Assembly: GCF_007655305.1 (NCBI RefSeq)
Contig: NZ_VLOG01000034.1
Coordinates: 18,666-82,665 of the forward strand
Length of the DNA: 64,000 nt
Reading direction: 5' to 3'
DNA from: Algoriphagus algorifonticola
GTDB taxonomy: Bacteria; Bacteroidota; Bacteroidia; Cytophagales; Cyclobacteriaceae
Below the pieces are notes generated by a model, which saw nothing but the letters and a program-made list of their open reading frames with translations, was not told the DNA's origin and made no database searches. Positions 43,229-51,788 of this stretch are shown piece by piece. Positions within the stretch are counted from its first letter, which is position 1. Every line of letters begins with the position of its first letter. Position numbers and translations under genes: made by a program.

Positions 43229-44428
43229 GTGGAAAAACTCTTTTATTTTAATGAGATTCTAAAAAAGCAGGTCCAAACTGACTTTCTCAGGAGCCTATTT
43301 CATCTAATCAATTGGAATCAGAGAATGATTGCAATTACAGGTGCAAGAGGGGTAGGAAAAACTACCCTAATGCTTCAACATCAAGTTTTGGGTCTTGAAA
43401 AAGAATCTAGATCTCTTTATGTCTCCCTAGATCACCCTTATTTTTTTGATCATTCACTTCTTAGCTTGGCAGAGCAATTTTACAAAGAAGGTGGACGATT
43501 TCTATTTATCGATGAGGTGCACAAATTCCCAAATTGGTCCAGAGAGTTGAAAATGATTTATGACCTTTTCCCTACTCTAAAAACGGTCTTTTCAGCTTCC
43601 TCAGCTTTGGAGATTTTCAAAGGCGAGTCCGATCTAAGCAGGAGAGTAATGATCTACCACCTGCATGGCTTGTCATTTAGAGAATATCTTTCCTACCAAC
43701 TCAAAATAACATTTGAAGCTTATACACTGCAGGAAATTATTCAAAATCATGAGACTATAGTTCGAAGCTTGATGTCTGAGCTGGAAGAAAGGGTGCTTCG
43801 ATTGTTTAAGGAATATTTAGAATGGGGTTATTACCCATTTGCTTTGGAGCTAAACAAAAAGGAATCACAAATCAGAATCAATCAGGTAATTAATGTGATT
43901 CTCGATACTGATATGGCGTACGCGGAGGGCTATACAGCTGCTACAGCCCACAAGCTTAAGAAATTACTGGCAGTCCTAGCAGAAACAGTCCCATTTCAGC
44001 CCAACGTATCCGAACTAGCAAGAAAATTAGGGATCGCAAGAGATACTATTTATCAATATCTCAAACTATTGGAAAGAGGCCTTTTAATCTCACCTCTCTA
44101 CGCTCAGGGAAAAGGTATTTCCTTATTTCAAAAACCAGAAAAATTATTTTTGGAAAACACCAATTTGGCTTTTGCTCTTCAAAACTATCCGGACCTCGGA
44201 AATCTCCGAGAAACATTTTTCTTTAATCAACTTCGAAATGCTGGAAAAGAGGTGCTATATCCAAAGTCGGGTGATTTTTTGATTGATGGTCAGCTTTTTG
44301 AAATCGGAGGAAAATCAAAAAACAAAAAGCAAATCGCCCAAGAAGCTTCAGCCTTCGTGGTAGCGGATGATATTTTAATCGGCTACCAAAATAAAATTCC
44401 TCTTTGGCTTTTTGGCTTCTTGTATTAA
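43229..44428 (+). CDS. AAA-type ATPase with DUF4143-like C-terminus
   Basis: Seen: 399 residues from the GTG at 43229. The frame is open to a TTG at 43205, but that lies in the inverted repeat; the first ATG is near 43325 and would be too late. Walker A is GARGVGKTT, Walker B FLFIDEVHKFP, and the sensor-like SASSALEI follows. A C-terminal DUF4143-like region has winged-helix-like ARKLGIARDTIYQYLKLLERG and a nuclease-like end with YPKSGDFLIDGQLFEIGGKSKNKKQ. Known: such proteins are very common in Bacteroidota and their function is unclear. The start assignment is uncertain. Confidence 0.85.
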   Translation: MEKLFYFNEILKKQVQTDFLRSLFHLINWNQRMIAITGARGVGKTTLMLQHQVLGLEKESRSLYVSLDHPYFFDHSLLSLAEQFYKEGGRFLFIDEVHKFPNWSRELKMIYDLFPTLKTVFSASSALEIFKGESDLSRRVMIYHLHGLSFREYLSYQLKITFEAYTLQEIIQNHETIVRSLMSELEERVLRLFKEYLEWGYYPFALELNKKESQIRINQVINVILDTDMAYAEGYTAATAHKLKKLLAVLAETVPFQPNVSELARKLGIARDTIYQYLKLLERGLLISPLYAQGKGISLFQKPEKLFLENTNLAFALQNYPDLGNLRETFFFNQLRNAGKEVLYPKSGDFLIDGQLFEIGGKSKNKKQIAQEASAFVVADDILIGYQNKIPLWLFGFLY

Positions 44429-44450
44429 AACCTTGAAGATGAAAACAAAA

Positions 44451-44477
44451 CCCCTCGAAGATTTCTCCTCGAGGGGC
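44451..44477. terminator. Terminator between convergent ATPase and ettA
   Basis: Perfect 8-bp stem CCCCTCGA (44451-44458) / TCGAGGGG (44469-44476). The minus-strand side is followed by TTTTGTTTTC, so it serves ettA best. The plus-strand tail is weaker. Confidence 0.75.
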
Positions 44478-44518
44478 ATTGTTTCAGCTTTCTGATTTTA
44501 GCCTTCTGACTTCCAAGC

Positions 44519-46198
44519 TTACTTCAGATTCTTATATCGAATTCGTTTCGGTGTCACATCTCCCAGCCTTTTCTTCTTATTCTCTTCATAATCGGAGAAG
44601 TTTCCTTCAAACCAATATACTTGAGAATCTCCTTCAAATGCCAAGATATGCGTACAGATTCTATCAAGGAACCAACGGTCGTGGGAAATGATAACCGCAC
44701 AGCCACCGAAGTTTTCCAAAGCTTCTTCCAAAGCCCGAAGCGTATTCACGTCCAAGTCGTTGGTAGGCTCATCTAATAGCAACAGGTTACCTCCTTCTTT
44801 CAAAGTCAAAGCTAAATGAACTCTGTTTCTCTCCCCGCCTGACAATACTCCTACTTTTTTCTCCTGATCCGATCCCGCAAAGTTGAACTTAGAAACATAA
44901 GCCCTGGAATTCACTTCCTTATTCCCCAATTTCATCAGTTCATTTCCTTCCGAAATCGTCTGGTAAACAGTTTTATTGGCATCCAATGAATCATGCTCTT
45001 GGTCCACATAGGCCAATTTCACCGTTTCTCCTACCTCAAAATTCCCGGCATCCGGTTTTTCCTGCCCAGTAATCAGTTTAAACAAGGTGGATTTACCAGC
45101 ACCATTAGGACCAATGATTCCAACAATACCCCCCTGAGGCAATGCGAAGCTGAGGTTTTCAAATAATAATTTATCACCATAGGCTTTTGAAACATTATTA
45201 GCCTCAATCACCTTGGCACCCAACCTTGGCCCTGGCGGAATAAATAATTCCAGCTTGGCTTCTTTCTCCTTCGCCTCCTCTCCAACAAGCTTATCGTAGG
45301 CATTCAAACGTGCCTTTCCTTTAGACTGCCTAGCTTTGGGAGACATACGGATCCATTCCAATTCTCGCTCCAAGGTTTTTTGACGTTTGGATTCATTCTT
45401 TTCTTCCTGCTTCAATCGTTGTTGCTTTTGATCCAGCCAGGAAGAATAGTTTCCTTTCCAAGGAATTCCCTCTCCTCTATCCAGTTCCAAAATCCAACCT
45501 GCCACATTATCCAAGAAATAACGGTCGTGAGTTACGGCGATGACAGTTCCTTTGTAGTTTTTCAAATGTTGCTCCAACCAATGCACAGATTCTGCATCCA
45601 GGTGGTTGGTAGGTTCATCAAGTAGTAATACATCTGGCTCCTGAAGCAGCAACCTACAAAGTGCCACTCGCCTTTTTTCTCCACCGGAAAGGTTGGCCAC
45701 GTTAGCATCACTAGGAGGCAGTCTAAGAGCATCCATGGCCTTATCCAGCATCACGTCCAGTTCCCATGCATTGGCGGCGTCTAGCTTCTCCTGAACCTCT
45801 CCCTGACGGGTAATCAATTTATCCATCGCATCCGGATCTTCCATTAGAGCAGGATCCATGAATTTTTCATTGATTTCTTCAAACTCCTTGAGCAAATTGA
45901 CCGTGTCAGCAACCGCTTCTTCTACGATTTCCTTAACGGTTTTACTTGGGTCCAATTTGGGTTCCTGCTCCAGCATCCCAACGGTATATCCTGGGGAAAA
46001 AACCACTTCCCCAATGTAGTCTTTATCAATTCCGGCGATAATCCGCAATAGGGAAGATTTACCGGAACCGTTCAAACCAAGGACACCGATTTTGGCTCCG
46101 TAAAAAAATGAGAGATAAATATCTTTGAGTACTTTTTTCTGTGGCGGATAGACTTTGGAGACTCCAGCCATAGAAAAGATGATTTTTTCTGCGCTCAT
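44519..46198 (-). CDS. ettA: ABC-F protein, energy-dependent translational throttle EttA
   Basis: Seen: 559 residues with two ABC ATPase domains and no membrane span. Walker A motifs are GLNGSGKSS and GPNGAGKST; signature motifs LSGGEKRR and LSGGERNR; Walker B LLLDEPTNHLD and LLLDEPTNDLD. A charged linker (PtIM, about 235-310) connects the domains. Known: EttA binds the ribosomal E site and gates the first elongation steps in response to ATP/ADP. Length and linker match EttA better than antibiotic-resistance ABC-F proteins. It is divergent from the DUF349 gene. Confidence 0.93.
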   Translation of the reverse strand: MSAEKIIFSMAGVSKVYPPQKKVLKDIYLSFFYGAKIGVLGLNGSGKSSLLRIIAGIDKDYIGEVVFSPGYTVGMLEQEPKLDPSKTVKEIVEEAVADTVNLLKEFEEINEKFMDPALMEDPDAMDKLITRQGEVQEKLDAANAWELDVMLDKAMDALRLPPSDANVANLSGGEKRRVALCRLLLQEPDVLLLDEPTNHLDAESVHWLEQHLKNYKGTVIAVTHDRYFLDNVAGWILELDRGEGIPWKGNYSSWLDQKQQRLKQEEKNESKRQKTLERELEWIRMSPKARQSKGKARLNAYDKLVGEEAKEKEAKLELFIPPGPRLGAKVIEANNVSKAYGDKLLFENLSFALPQGGIVGIIGPNGAGKSTLFKLITGQEKPDAGNFEVGETVKLAYVDQEHDSLDANKTVYQTISEGNELMKLGNKEVNSRAYVSKFNFAGSDQEKKVGVLSGGERNRVHLALTLKEGGNLLLLDEPTNDLDVNTLRALEEALENFGGCAVIISHDRWFLDRICTHILAFEGDSQVYWFEGNFSDYEENKKKRLGDVTPKRIRYKNLK

Positions 46199-46328
46199 GC
46201 TTTGAATTTTTCTTGAGAAATTGCGTTAAAAGGCAAAGATGCAAAAAAAGCCCTTTCTTAGGATAAGTGCTTTTGAATTAATTAATTTGCGGAAAATTGA
46301 AAACGACCACCTAACCTACTGTAGAACA

Positions 46329-47576
46329 ATGGAACATCCGTATGGATACATTAAGGACAATAAAGTTTATTTGAAGGGATTTCTTGGAAAAGCAGATAGG
46401 GAGATCGGTGAAGTAAAAGAAGATGAAGCCTCTACCCTCGCTTATTTCGAGGATCGATTTGAGCAAATCAAAGAAAAGGTAGAAAAACTAAAGTCCGATA
46501 TTCAGGAAAACCAGAATAAGGGATCTTTTTTGATGAAACTGATTCACCTGAGAGATTCATTGTATGAATCAGATGCCTTGGGTGATTTTATCCCTTTAAT
46601 CGAAGAACTCAATCAGCAGGAAGAATACCTGAATGAAATCATACAGGCTAATCGGGCTAAAAACCTGGAAGTAAAAAAAGCCTTGATTCTGGAAGCAGAG
46701 TCTATGAAGGACGATACTGACTGGAAAGCTACCACTGAGTTTTATAAAGAATTGAAAATGCGCTGGATCAAGACCGGTCCAGTGGAAAAGGAGATTCAGG
46801 AAGAGATTGAAACTCAATTCAATGATGCTGTACAGCATTTCTTTGAAAACAGAAGGCATTTCTTTGAAGGAATGGCCCTGCAGGCAGAGGAAAACATCAA
46901 AGTCTATGAAGCCTTGGTTGTTCAGGCAAGAGAAGCACATGATCTTCCCGACGCCAAAATGGCTTTTGAAATCAGCAAGAAAATTCAGAAAGAATGGAAA
47001 TCGGCCGGAAAGGTACCTGCAGAAAAAAGGCAGCCTTTGTGGGATGAGTTTTCTCGCTTGAACAACAGAATTTTCTCCAGATATAAGCGTACACTTAATC
47101 CTGGTCCGCAGATGCATCCTCGGGAGGTAATGAAAAAAGTTGAGACCTTAACTGAGGAGATCAAGAAGCTGGCAGGTCAACCTACCACTCCAGAATTGAT
47201 CAATCAGGCTAAGGAGATTCAGCAGGAATGGAGAAAACTTCCTCCTAGAAAACCTAAAGATGCCAACTTGCTGGCAAGATCTTTTCAGTTCTTTTCGGAT
47301 ATAGTCTTTGAAAAAGCATTTCTGGAAAAGCTGGTCCATGGAAAATACCCAGATTTTGATAATAAATCTGCTCAGGAACAAAATCAGATCAAAACTGCTT
47401 TACTGAAAGACTTACTTCATAGAGATCAAACGGAATACAATACAGCTCAGGGAAATACGGATAATTTCCAGGTGAGAAGCAGTGATTTCGAGATTATGAT
47501 GAAGAAGAAACTGTCAGGATTAAAGAGAAAAGTTGACGTAAAAAATTATATTTTGAAACAACTTTCTTACAAATAA
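46329..47576 (+). CDS. DUF349 domain protein
   Basis: Seen: 415 residues from the ATG at 46329 (MEHPYGYIKDNKVYLKGFLGK). The frame is open further upstream, but that stretch overlaps the ettA promoter region and lacks family features. The protein is helical and charged, with repeated DUF349 helices carrying recurring Trp-Lys patterns (DDTDWKATTEFYKELKMRW, KIQKEWKSAGKVPAEKRQPLWDEF, EIQQEWRKLPPRKP). It is cytoplasmic. Known: DUF349 proteins are linked by some studies to ribosome or antisense-RNA biology, but function in Bacteroidota is unsettled. Confidence 0.9.
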   Translation: MEHPYGYIKDNKVYLKGFLGKADREIGEVKEDEASTLAYFEDRFEQIKEKVEKLKSDIQENQNKGSFLMKLIHLRDSLYESDALGDFIPLIEELNQQEEYLNEIIQANRAKNLEVKKALILEAESMKDDTDWKATTEFYKELKMRWIKTGPVEKEIQEEIETQFNDAVQHFFENRRHFFEGMALQAEENIKVYEALVVQAREAHDLPDAKMAFEISKKIQKEWKSAGKVPAEKRQPLWDEFSRLNNRIFSRYKRTLNPGPQMHPREVMKKVETLTEEIKKLAGQPTTPELINQAKEIQQEWRKLPPRKPKDANLLARSFQFFSDIVFEKAFLEKLVHGKYPDFDNKSAQEQNQIKTALLKDLLHRDQTEYNTAQGNTDNFQVRSSDFEIMMKKKLSGLKRKVDVKNYILKQLSYK

Positions 47577-47653
47577 TCAGTACACGATTACATATTAGAA
47601 AAAAAAGATAATTTTGCAACCTTAAAATCCGGAACACCTTTAAAATAAACACT

Positions 47654-47875
47654 ATGTACTGGACACTTGAATTAGCATCCTACCTTGAGGACGCTCCCTG
47701 GCCAGCAACCAAGGATGAGTTGATTGATTACGCCATCCGATCTGGTGCGCCACTAGAAGTAGTGGAAAACCTCCAAGAACTGGAGGACGACGGAGAGCCT
47801 TATGAAACTATCGAAGAAATTTGGCCGGATTACCCGACCAAAGATGATTTCTTCTTCAACGAGGACGAATATTAA
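47654..47875 (+). CDS. DUF2795 domain protein (73 aa)
   Basis: Seen: 73 acidic residues starting MYWTLELASYLEDAPWPATKDELIDYAIRSG, a DUF2795 pattern with a short helical core, then an acidic tail DDFFFNEDEY. It is very well conserved among Bacteroidota by memory, but without known function. It is followed within a few bases by a strong terminator and preceded by the DUF349 gene 77 nt upstream, so the two may share a transcript. Confidence 0.88.
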   Translation: MYWTLELASYLEDAPWPATKDELIDYAIRSGAPLEVVENLQELEDDGEPYETIEEIWPDYPTKDDFFFNEDEY

Positions 47876-47880
47876 TACCA

Positions 47881-47907
47881 AAGCCCCGGATTTTTTCGGG
47901 GCTTTTT
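47881..47907 (+). terminator. Intrinsic terminator after the DUF2795 gene
   Basis: Perfect 8-bp stem AAGCCCCG (47881-47888) / CGGGGCTT (47897-47904) followed by TTTTT. Confidence 0.9.
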
Positions 47908-47954
47908 TCTGAATTTTACTGTAAATAAGGTTTGGACTCAGCAATCTTGTGGGC

Positions 47955-48683
47955 TTATAAACCTAAAACTTGCCTCAACCTGGCATAACCGGACTTACTG
48001 ACCGGAAGCTTTTCTCCGTTTTTCAAATAAACCAGGTAGCTGTCCCGCTCATAGGGTTCAATTCGGGTAATGGAATTCAAATTGAGCATAAAAGACCGAT
48101 GAATTCTCGCAAACCTATCCGGATCCAAAGCATCCTCGAGGGACTTCATCGTCATTTTCTTCAAATACTTCCCTGAGTCTGTGTGAATGGCGATGTAATC
48201 ATCCTGAGCCTCGAAATACTGGACTTCAGCAACTGGAATGATCTTAATTTCATTCTTTACTCGAACGACTAAACGATTGCTTTTCTCAGCCATTTCTGAA
48301 ATCCCTTCGTTGTTGGTAGGCTCACCTCCATTTCGGCTTTCCAGAAATTTATTTATTGCCTGCTCAAACCTGCTTTGTGAAAAGGGTTTGAGCAAATAAT
48401 CGACCGCTTTAGCATCAAATGCCTTCAATGCATACTGATCAAAGGCTGTGGTAAAGATCACTGCAGGTGGCTCATCCAAGAGTTCCAATAATTCAAAGCC
48501 CGTGATTTTTGGCATTTGAACATCTAAAAAAATTAAATCAGGTTCATGCTTTTGAATAGCTTTCATGGCCTGAAAGCCATCTTGACAAATCTCCAGAATT
48601 TCGAATTGAGGGTATTTTTGCAGGTATTCCTCTACCACCGAAGCAGCCAAGGGTTCATCATCTATGATTAAAGTACGGATCAT
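47955..48683 (-). CDS. LytTR-family response regulator
   Basis: Seen: 242 residues. The receiver domain has phospho-acceptor Asp54 (LIFLDVQMPK), the conserved FTTAFDQYA and Lys in YLLKPFSQ. The C-terminal LytTR DNA-binding domain (about 140-240) contains YFEAQDDYIAIHT, GKYLKKMTMKSLEDAL and FARIHRSFMLNLNSI. It is the third gene of an operon with a LytS-type kinase (4-nt overlap) and a LiaF-like protein. LytTR proteins bind paired direct repeats about 21 bp apart. Such a pair is found at 50663-50695 in front of this operon, so autoregulation is likely. Confidence 0.94.
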   Translation of the reverse strand: MIRTLIIDDEPLAASVVEEYLQKYPQFEILEICQDGFQAMKAIQKHEPDLIFLDVQMPKITGFELLELLDEPPAVIFTTAFDQYALKAFDAKAVDYLLKPFSQSRFEQAINKFLESRNGGEPTNNEGISEMAEKSNRLVVRVKNEIKIIPVAEVQYFEAQDDYIAIHTDSGKYLKKMTMKSLEDALDPDRFARIHRSFMLNLNSITRIEPYERDSYLVYLKNGEKLPVSKSGYARLRQVLGL

Positions 48684-49720
48684 TTCAGCTGTGGTATTTT
48701 GAGTTGAATTGAAAACAGGGAGTTTTCACTGGACTTTTCTAGAAGATCATTTCTTCCAAATAAAAGATAGAGTCTGCGCTCCACCGAACTCAGACCAAAG
48801 CCGGTTCCTCCGGGTGAAGGAGATTCCGGATCAAAGGGGTTTTCAATTTTTAAAATCAAATAATTCTGTTCCTTAAAGGCTTTCAAGCTTATCATCACCT
48901 CTCCCGTCACACCATACAGCCCATGCTTGATGGAGTTTTCCAATAATGGCTGAATGAGTAATTGAGGGATTTTCATTTCCAATATTTCATCCGGAATATC
49001 CATTTCTACCTGAAGTCTATGTCCAAACCTCACTTTTTCAATTTCTAGATAGAGTTTGAGAAATGAAAGCTCTTCTTCCAAACTAAGCCAAGCCTTTAAG
49101 TCCTTGCGAATAGTTCCACGCAAAAAATCAGAAAGTTGCAAAACCATTTGTCTTGCCTTTTGAGGCTGAGAGACAACCAGTGCATTGATGGAATTTAGAC
49201 TGTTGAATAGAAAATGAGGTTGTAACTGCTGTCGTAACTGGGACAATTCAGCCTCTCGGGATAATTCCATCATGTGAATTTCCCGCTTTTGTGAATCCTC
49301 CTGCTGCTCTAATCTTGCGACTACAATTGCCAGCAAAGTCACCATCACTTCAGCCAAAGCTAAGATGGCCCATCTGAGATAAAAATGTTGCTGGAGAAAT
49401 GAATCGTAAACTTCTTCATCTTGGAAAAACCACTGCAGTCCAAAGCGATGAATTACAGCACCGATTAAACTGAGGAAGAGAGGTAGGATCAACAGTAAGA
49501 TCACATTTCTCCCTTTTGGAGAATAAAAGCTAAAAACTCGATCCAATATCAAAACCGCACCAATGAATAGGCCGGTATACACTGCGGCATCGGTCAATGC
49601 TATTTTGAAGGAAACTTGATAATGAAGGAGAATGAGGATACAGGCAAGGAGCCAGATTACTCCGGCTCCTTGAATGACCCAATTGGCTTTGGAAGGGGAA
49701 GAAAATGCTTTGGAAAACAA
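48680..49720 (-). CDS. LytS-type sensor histidine kinase (PF06580)
   Basis: Seen: 346 residues with four hydrophobic segments in the first ~135, a short linker, then the His_kinase domain with His169 in QLQPHFLFNSLNSINALV and the ATPase end GGTGFGLSSVERRLYLLFG. No extracellular domain is visible. It phosphorylates the LytTR regulator encoded directly downstream with a 4-nt overlap. It is the middle gene of the LiaF-like/kinase/regulator operon. Confidence 0.93.
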   Translation of the reverse strand: MFSKAFSSPSKANWVIQGAGVIWLLACILILLHYQVSFKIALTDAAVYTGLFIGAVLILDRVFSFYSPKGRNVILLLILPLFLSLIGAVIHRFGLQWFFQDEEVYDSFLQQHFYLRWAILALAEVMVTLLAIVVARLEQQEDSQKREIHMMELSREAELSQLRQQLQPHFLFNSLNSINALVVSQPQKARQMVLQLSDFLRGTIRKDLKAWLSLEEELSFLKLYLEIEKVRFGHRLQVEMDIPDEILEMKIPQLLIQPLLENSIKHGLYGVTGEVMISLKAFKEQNYLILKIENPFDPESPSPGGTGFGLSSVERRLYLLFGRNDLLEKSSENSLFSIQLKIPQLK

Positions 49721-49746
49721 AATCTTAAAGTTTTGAAGGAAGTTCG

Positions 49747-50586
49747 TTAAAATGATTTGATTTCCAAACCTCCAAATAGAATGGTTCCACGCAAAACCAG
49801 CACCTTATCAGGATCTACTTCCGATTGTCTGTAGATACGCTTATCCTCTACCCCTGCGGCTATGTTGGTTACTTCAGTTCGCACATCCCAATGAGGCGGA
49901 ACAATCAGCTTCATGCCTCCAAAAATTACATCTACCTGCATGGTTACCACACCATTTAGATCTGCTTGGCTAAGATTTAAATCTATGCCTCCAAAAGCTG
50001 CTGTCAACTTACCTCCTTGGAAGTTTTTGGAAAGCACTCTCTTATTCACCCCGCTGAAAATCGCATCGATATTGACGCGGTCAGAGTAGGAAATTCCTGA
50101 AACTCCGCCCATTCCAGTTGCAGAAGTCCCATAGTCATCCTTGTCAGACTCTACCTGAGCATCTTCCACATCCGAAGAAGAAAAAGAACTTCCAGAACTG
50201 GACTTGAATGATTTATTTCGGATTTGCTCCTGTACATTATCCAAGATCCTTTTCTCCTTCTGCTTTTGAGTAATCAAATACAGACCAAGTAGAATTAAGG
50301 CTACCGGGAAAATGTAATTTTCAATTCCGAAATCAAATCCAAACTCTCTTTCGAGTAAGAAATAGAGACCAAAACCGAGCATAATTGAGCCAAAGAACGA
50401 CTCGAATTTATGCTTGATTAAAACGACCGTACCAATTACAATCAGAATCATAGGCCAGGATAGTAACCATCCCGGGTAAAAAATACCAAGCTTCCTTAAT
50501 AGGAGTAATAAGCCTATACCGAGGATTACAAATCCGAAAACCAATCCTCCATCGTTGCTGGACTTAGGGTTAGAATATTTTGCCAT
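49747..50586 (-). CDS. LiaF-like membrane protein
   Basis: Seen: 279 residues. Four N-terminal membrane segments (about 13-110) are followed by a Ser-rich cytoplasmic linker (145-165) and a C-terminal LiaF-type beta-helix-like domain with repeated FGG elements (FSGVNKRVLS, AFGGIDLNLSQADLNG, VDVIFGGMKLIVPPHWDVRTEV, TILFGGLEIKSF). Known: in Firmicutes LiaF restrains a cell-envelope stress two-component system. Here it heads the operon with a LytS/LytTR pair, so a similar restraining role is inferred. A 12-bp direct repeat lies ~77-109 nt upstream. Confidence 0.87.
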   Translation of the reverse strand: MAKYSNPKSSNDGGLVFGFVILGIGLLLLLRKLGIFYPGWLLSWPMILIVIGTVVLIKHKFESFFGSIMLGFGLYFLLEREFGFDFGIENYIFPVALILLGLYLITQKQKEKRILDNVQEQIRNKSFKSSSGSSFSSSDVEDAQVESDKDDYGTSATGMGGVSGISYSDRVNIDAIFSGVNKRVLSKNFQGGKLTAAFGGIDLNLSQADLNGVVTMQVDVIFGGMKLIVPPHWDVRTEVTNIAAGVEDKRIYRQSEVDPDKVLVLRGTILFGGLEIKSF

Positions 50587-50885
50587 TGTTTTTTTGTTTT
50601 AAAATGATACTCAAAACTATCCTGAGAGTGCAATATGCCCAATCTCAATTAGGTAAGACCTGCAAAAAGTCGGTGAACGCATACAAAAAGTCGGTAAAAA
50701 TGCTTGGGGATTTGGCTTGTCGGTAGAAAAATCCAGATACTAGTATGGATTAGAATTGGGTAGAAATATTTTGACTTAAATCCCCCTTGCCCCATTTGAA
50801 AGGGGATTGGCTTCCGCTAGATCAAAGGTTTATTCTACTATTTGAAGGGTTTCTGATACCATAAAGCAATGGGGTTTCTAATCCC
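50587..50885. other. Intergenic region with LytTR-type site
   Basis: A 299-nt gap between the LiaF-like gene and ispD. It holds the direct-repeat operator at 50663-50695 and, near 50790-50880, short GGGG/CCCC hairpins (for example GGGGTTTCTAATCCCC before the ispD stop) that could end ispD transcription. No open frame is credible. Confidence 0.5.
50663..50695 (-). promoter_or_regulatory. 12-bp direct repeat, probable LytTR binding site
   Basis: CAAAAAGTCGGT occurs twice without mismatch at 50663-50674 and 50684-50695, start-to-start distance 21 bp, about two helical turns. On the minus strand it reads ACCGACTTTTTG-N9-ACCGACTTTTTG, ~77 nt before the start of an operon that encodes its own LytTR regulator. 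LytTR proteins bind direct repeats with this spacing. Confidence 0.7.
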
Positions 50886-51560
50886 CTACTTTTTACTGGC
50901 TAAAAATTCCGCATAATCCATATCCTCCGGGGTGGTGATTTTGATATTCTCAGGATTGCCGGGAATTAAATTCACCTGCCAACCGTGATGCTCATAAACT
51001 GTAGCATCATCCGTAAATTGTGGAAGTTCTGTGGTCTCGAAAGCTTTGCGGATTTTTTCCAGCTGAAAAGTTTGAGGAGTCTGTACCAAACGAAAATACT
51101 GCCTCTCCTGATAGAATGATTTTCCATCATCAGTTAACTTTCTGATAGAGTCTTTTAGGGAAACCACGGCTATGGCACTTCCTTTTTGAGCAGCCTCCTG
51201 AAAGCTATCTTGGATCACAGATTCATTAACGAAAGGTCTGACTCCATCATGAATGGCAACCAGCCCTGATTTAAAAGAAACTGCCTTTAATCCATTTTTT
51301 ACAGATTGGAATCTGGAGTTCCCCCCTGCTACTATATGATGTGTAATTGAAAAATGATGCTTTTCTACCAATTCTTGCCATAGCTCGAAATCCATTTCAG
51401 GCAGGACTAAGATCAACTCTATCTCTGGTTCGGCTTTTGAAAAAACTTCCAGCGTATGCATCAAAATAGGTTTCCCCGCAATTGATAAATATTGTTTGGA
51501 AACAGGACCTCCCATCCGGGTTCCTTTCCCGCCGGCAACCAAAATAGCAGCTTTCTTCAT
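50886..51560 (-). CDS. ispD: 2-C-methyl-D-erythritol 4-phosphate cytidylyltransferase
   Basis: Seen: 224 residues with the nucleotidyltransferase start VAGGKGTRMGGPVSKQYLSIAGKPILMHTLEVF, the ISPD motif VAIHDGVRPFVNESVI and a C-terminal GNPENIKITTPEDM. Reaction: CTP + methylerythritol phosphate to CDP-methylerythritol in the MEP isoprenoid pathway. Length is typical. A repeat element and queA lie upstream on the same strand. Confidence 0.95.
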   Translation of the reverse strand: MKKAAILVAGGKGTRMGGPVSKQYLSIAGKPILMHTLEVFSKAEPEIELILVLPEMDFELWQELVEKHHFSITHHIVAGGNSRFQSVKNGLKAVSFKSGLVAIHDGVRPFVNESVIQDSFQEAAQKGSAIAVVSLKDSIRKLTDDGKSFYQERQYFRLVQTPQTFQLEKIRKAFETTELPQFTDDATVYEHHGWQVNLIPGNPENIKITTPEDMDYAEFLASKK

Positions 51561-51639
51561 ATTCTAATTTTGGGCAAATGTAGGCAGTAAGATGCTTTGC
51601 AAGTTTAACCTTAGATTATCAAAAAATGAAAATACAAAA

Positions 51640-51782
51640 AAGAGGCTGTCTCAAAAGTGCAATATGTCACATTGAGCGAAGTCGAAATGTAGGCCAAAAC
51701 GAAAGAAATGGCCTTCGACTCCCTGCCTACCGTCAGGCAGGCGCTCAGGCTGACACTAGGGCTATTAATGAGACAGCCTCTT
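51640..51782. mobile_element. 143-bp element with 14-bp perfect terminal inverted repeats
   Basis: Ends AAGAGGCTGTCTCA (51640-51653) and TGAGACAGCCTCTT (51769-51782) are perfect inverse copies. Inside are GTCACATTGAGCGAAGTCGA and, in the other orientation, CTTCGACTCC and CGCTCAGGCTGACA, plus a small CCTGCC/GGCAGG hairpin. No coding capacity. This inner block resembles REP-like intergenic sequences common in Bacteroidota genomes. It lies just past the queA stop and could also act as a terminator. Confidence 0.7.
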
Positions 51783-51788
51783 ACTATT

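Noticed and set aside
46239..46328. 30-codon N-terminal extension of the DUF349 protein
   Set aside because: The extension overlaps the divergent ettA promoter region and has no family features; the ATG at 46329 starts the conserved segment.
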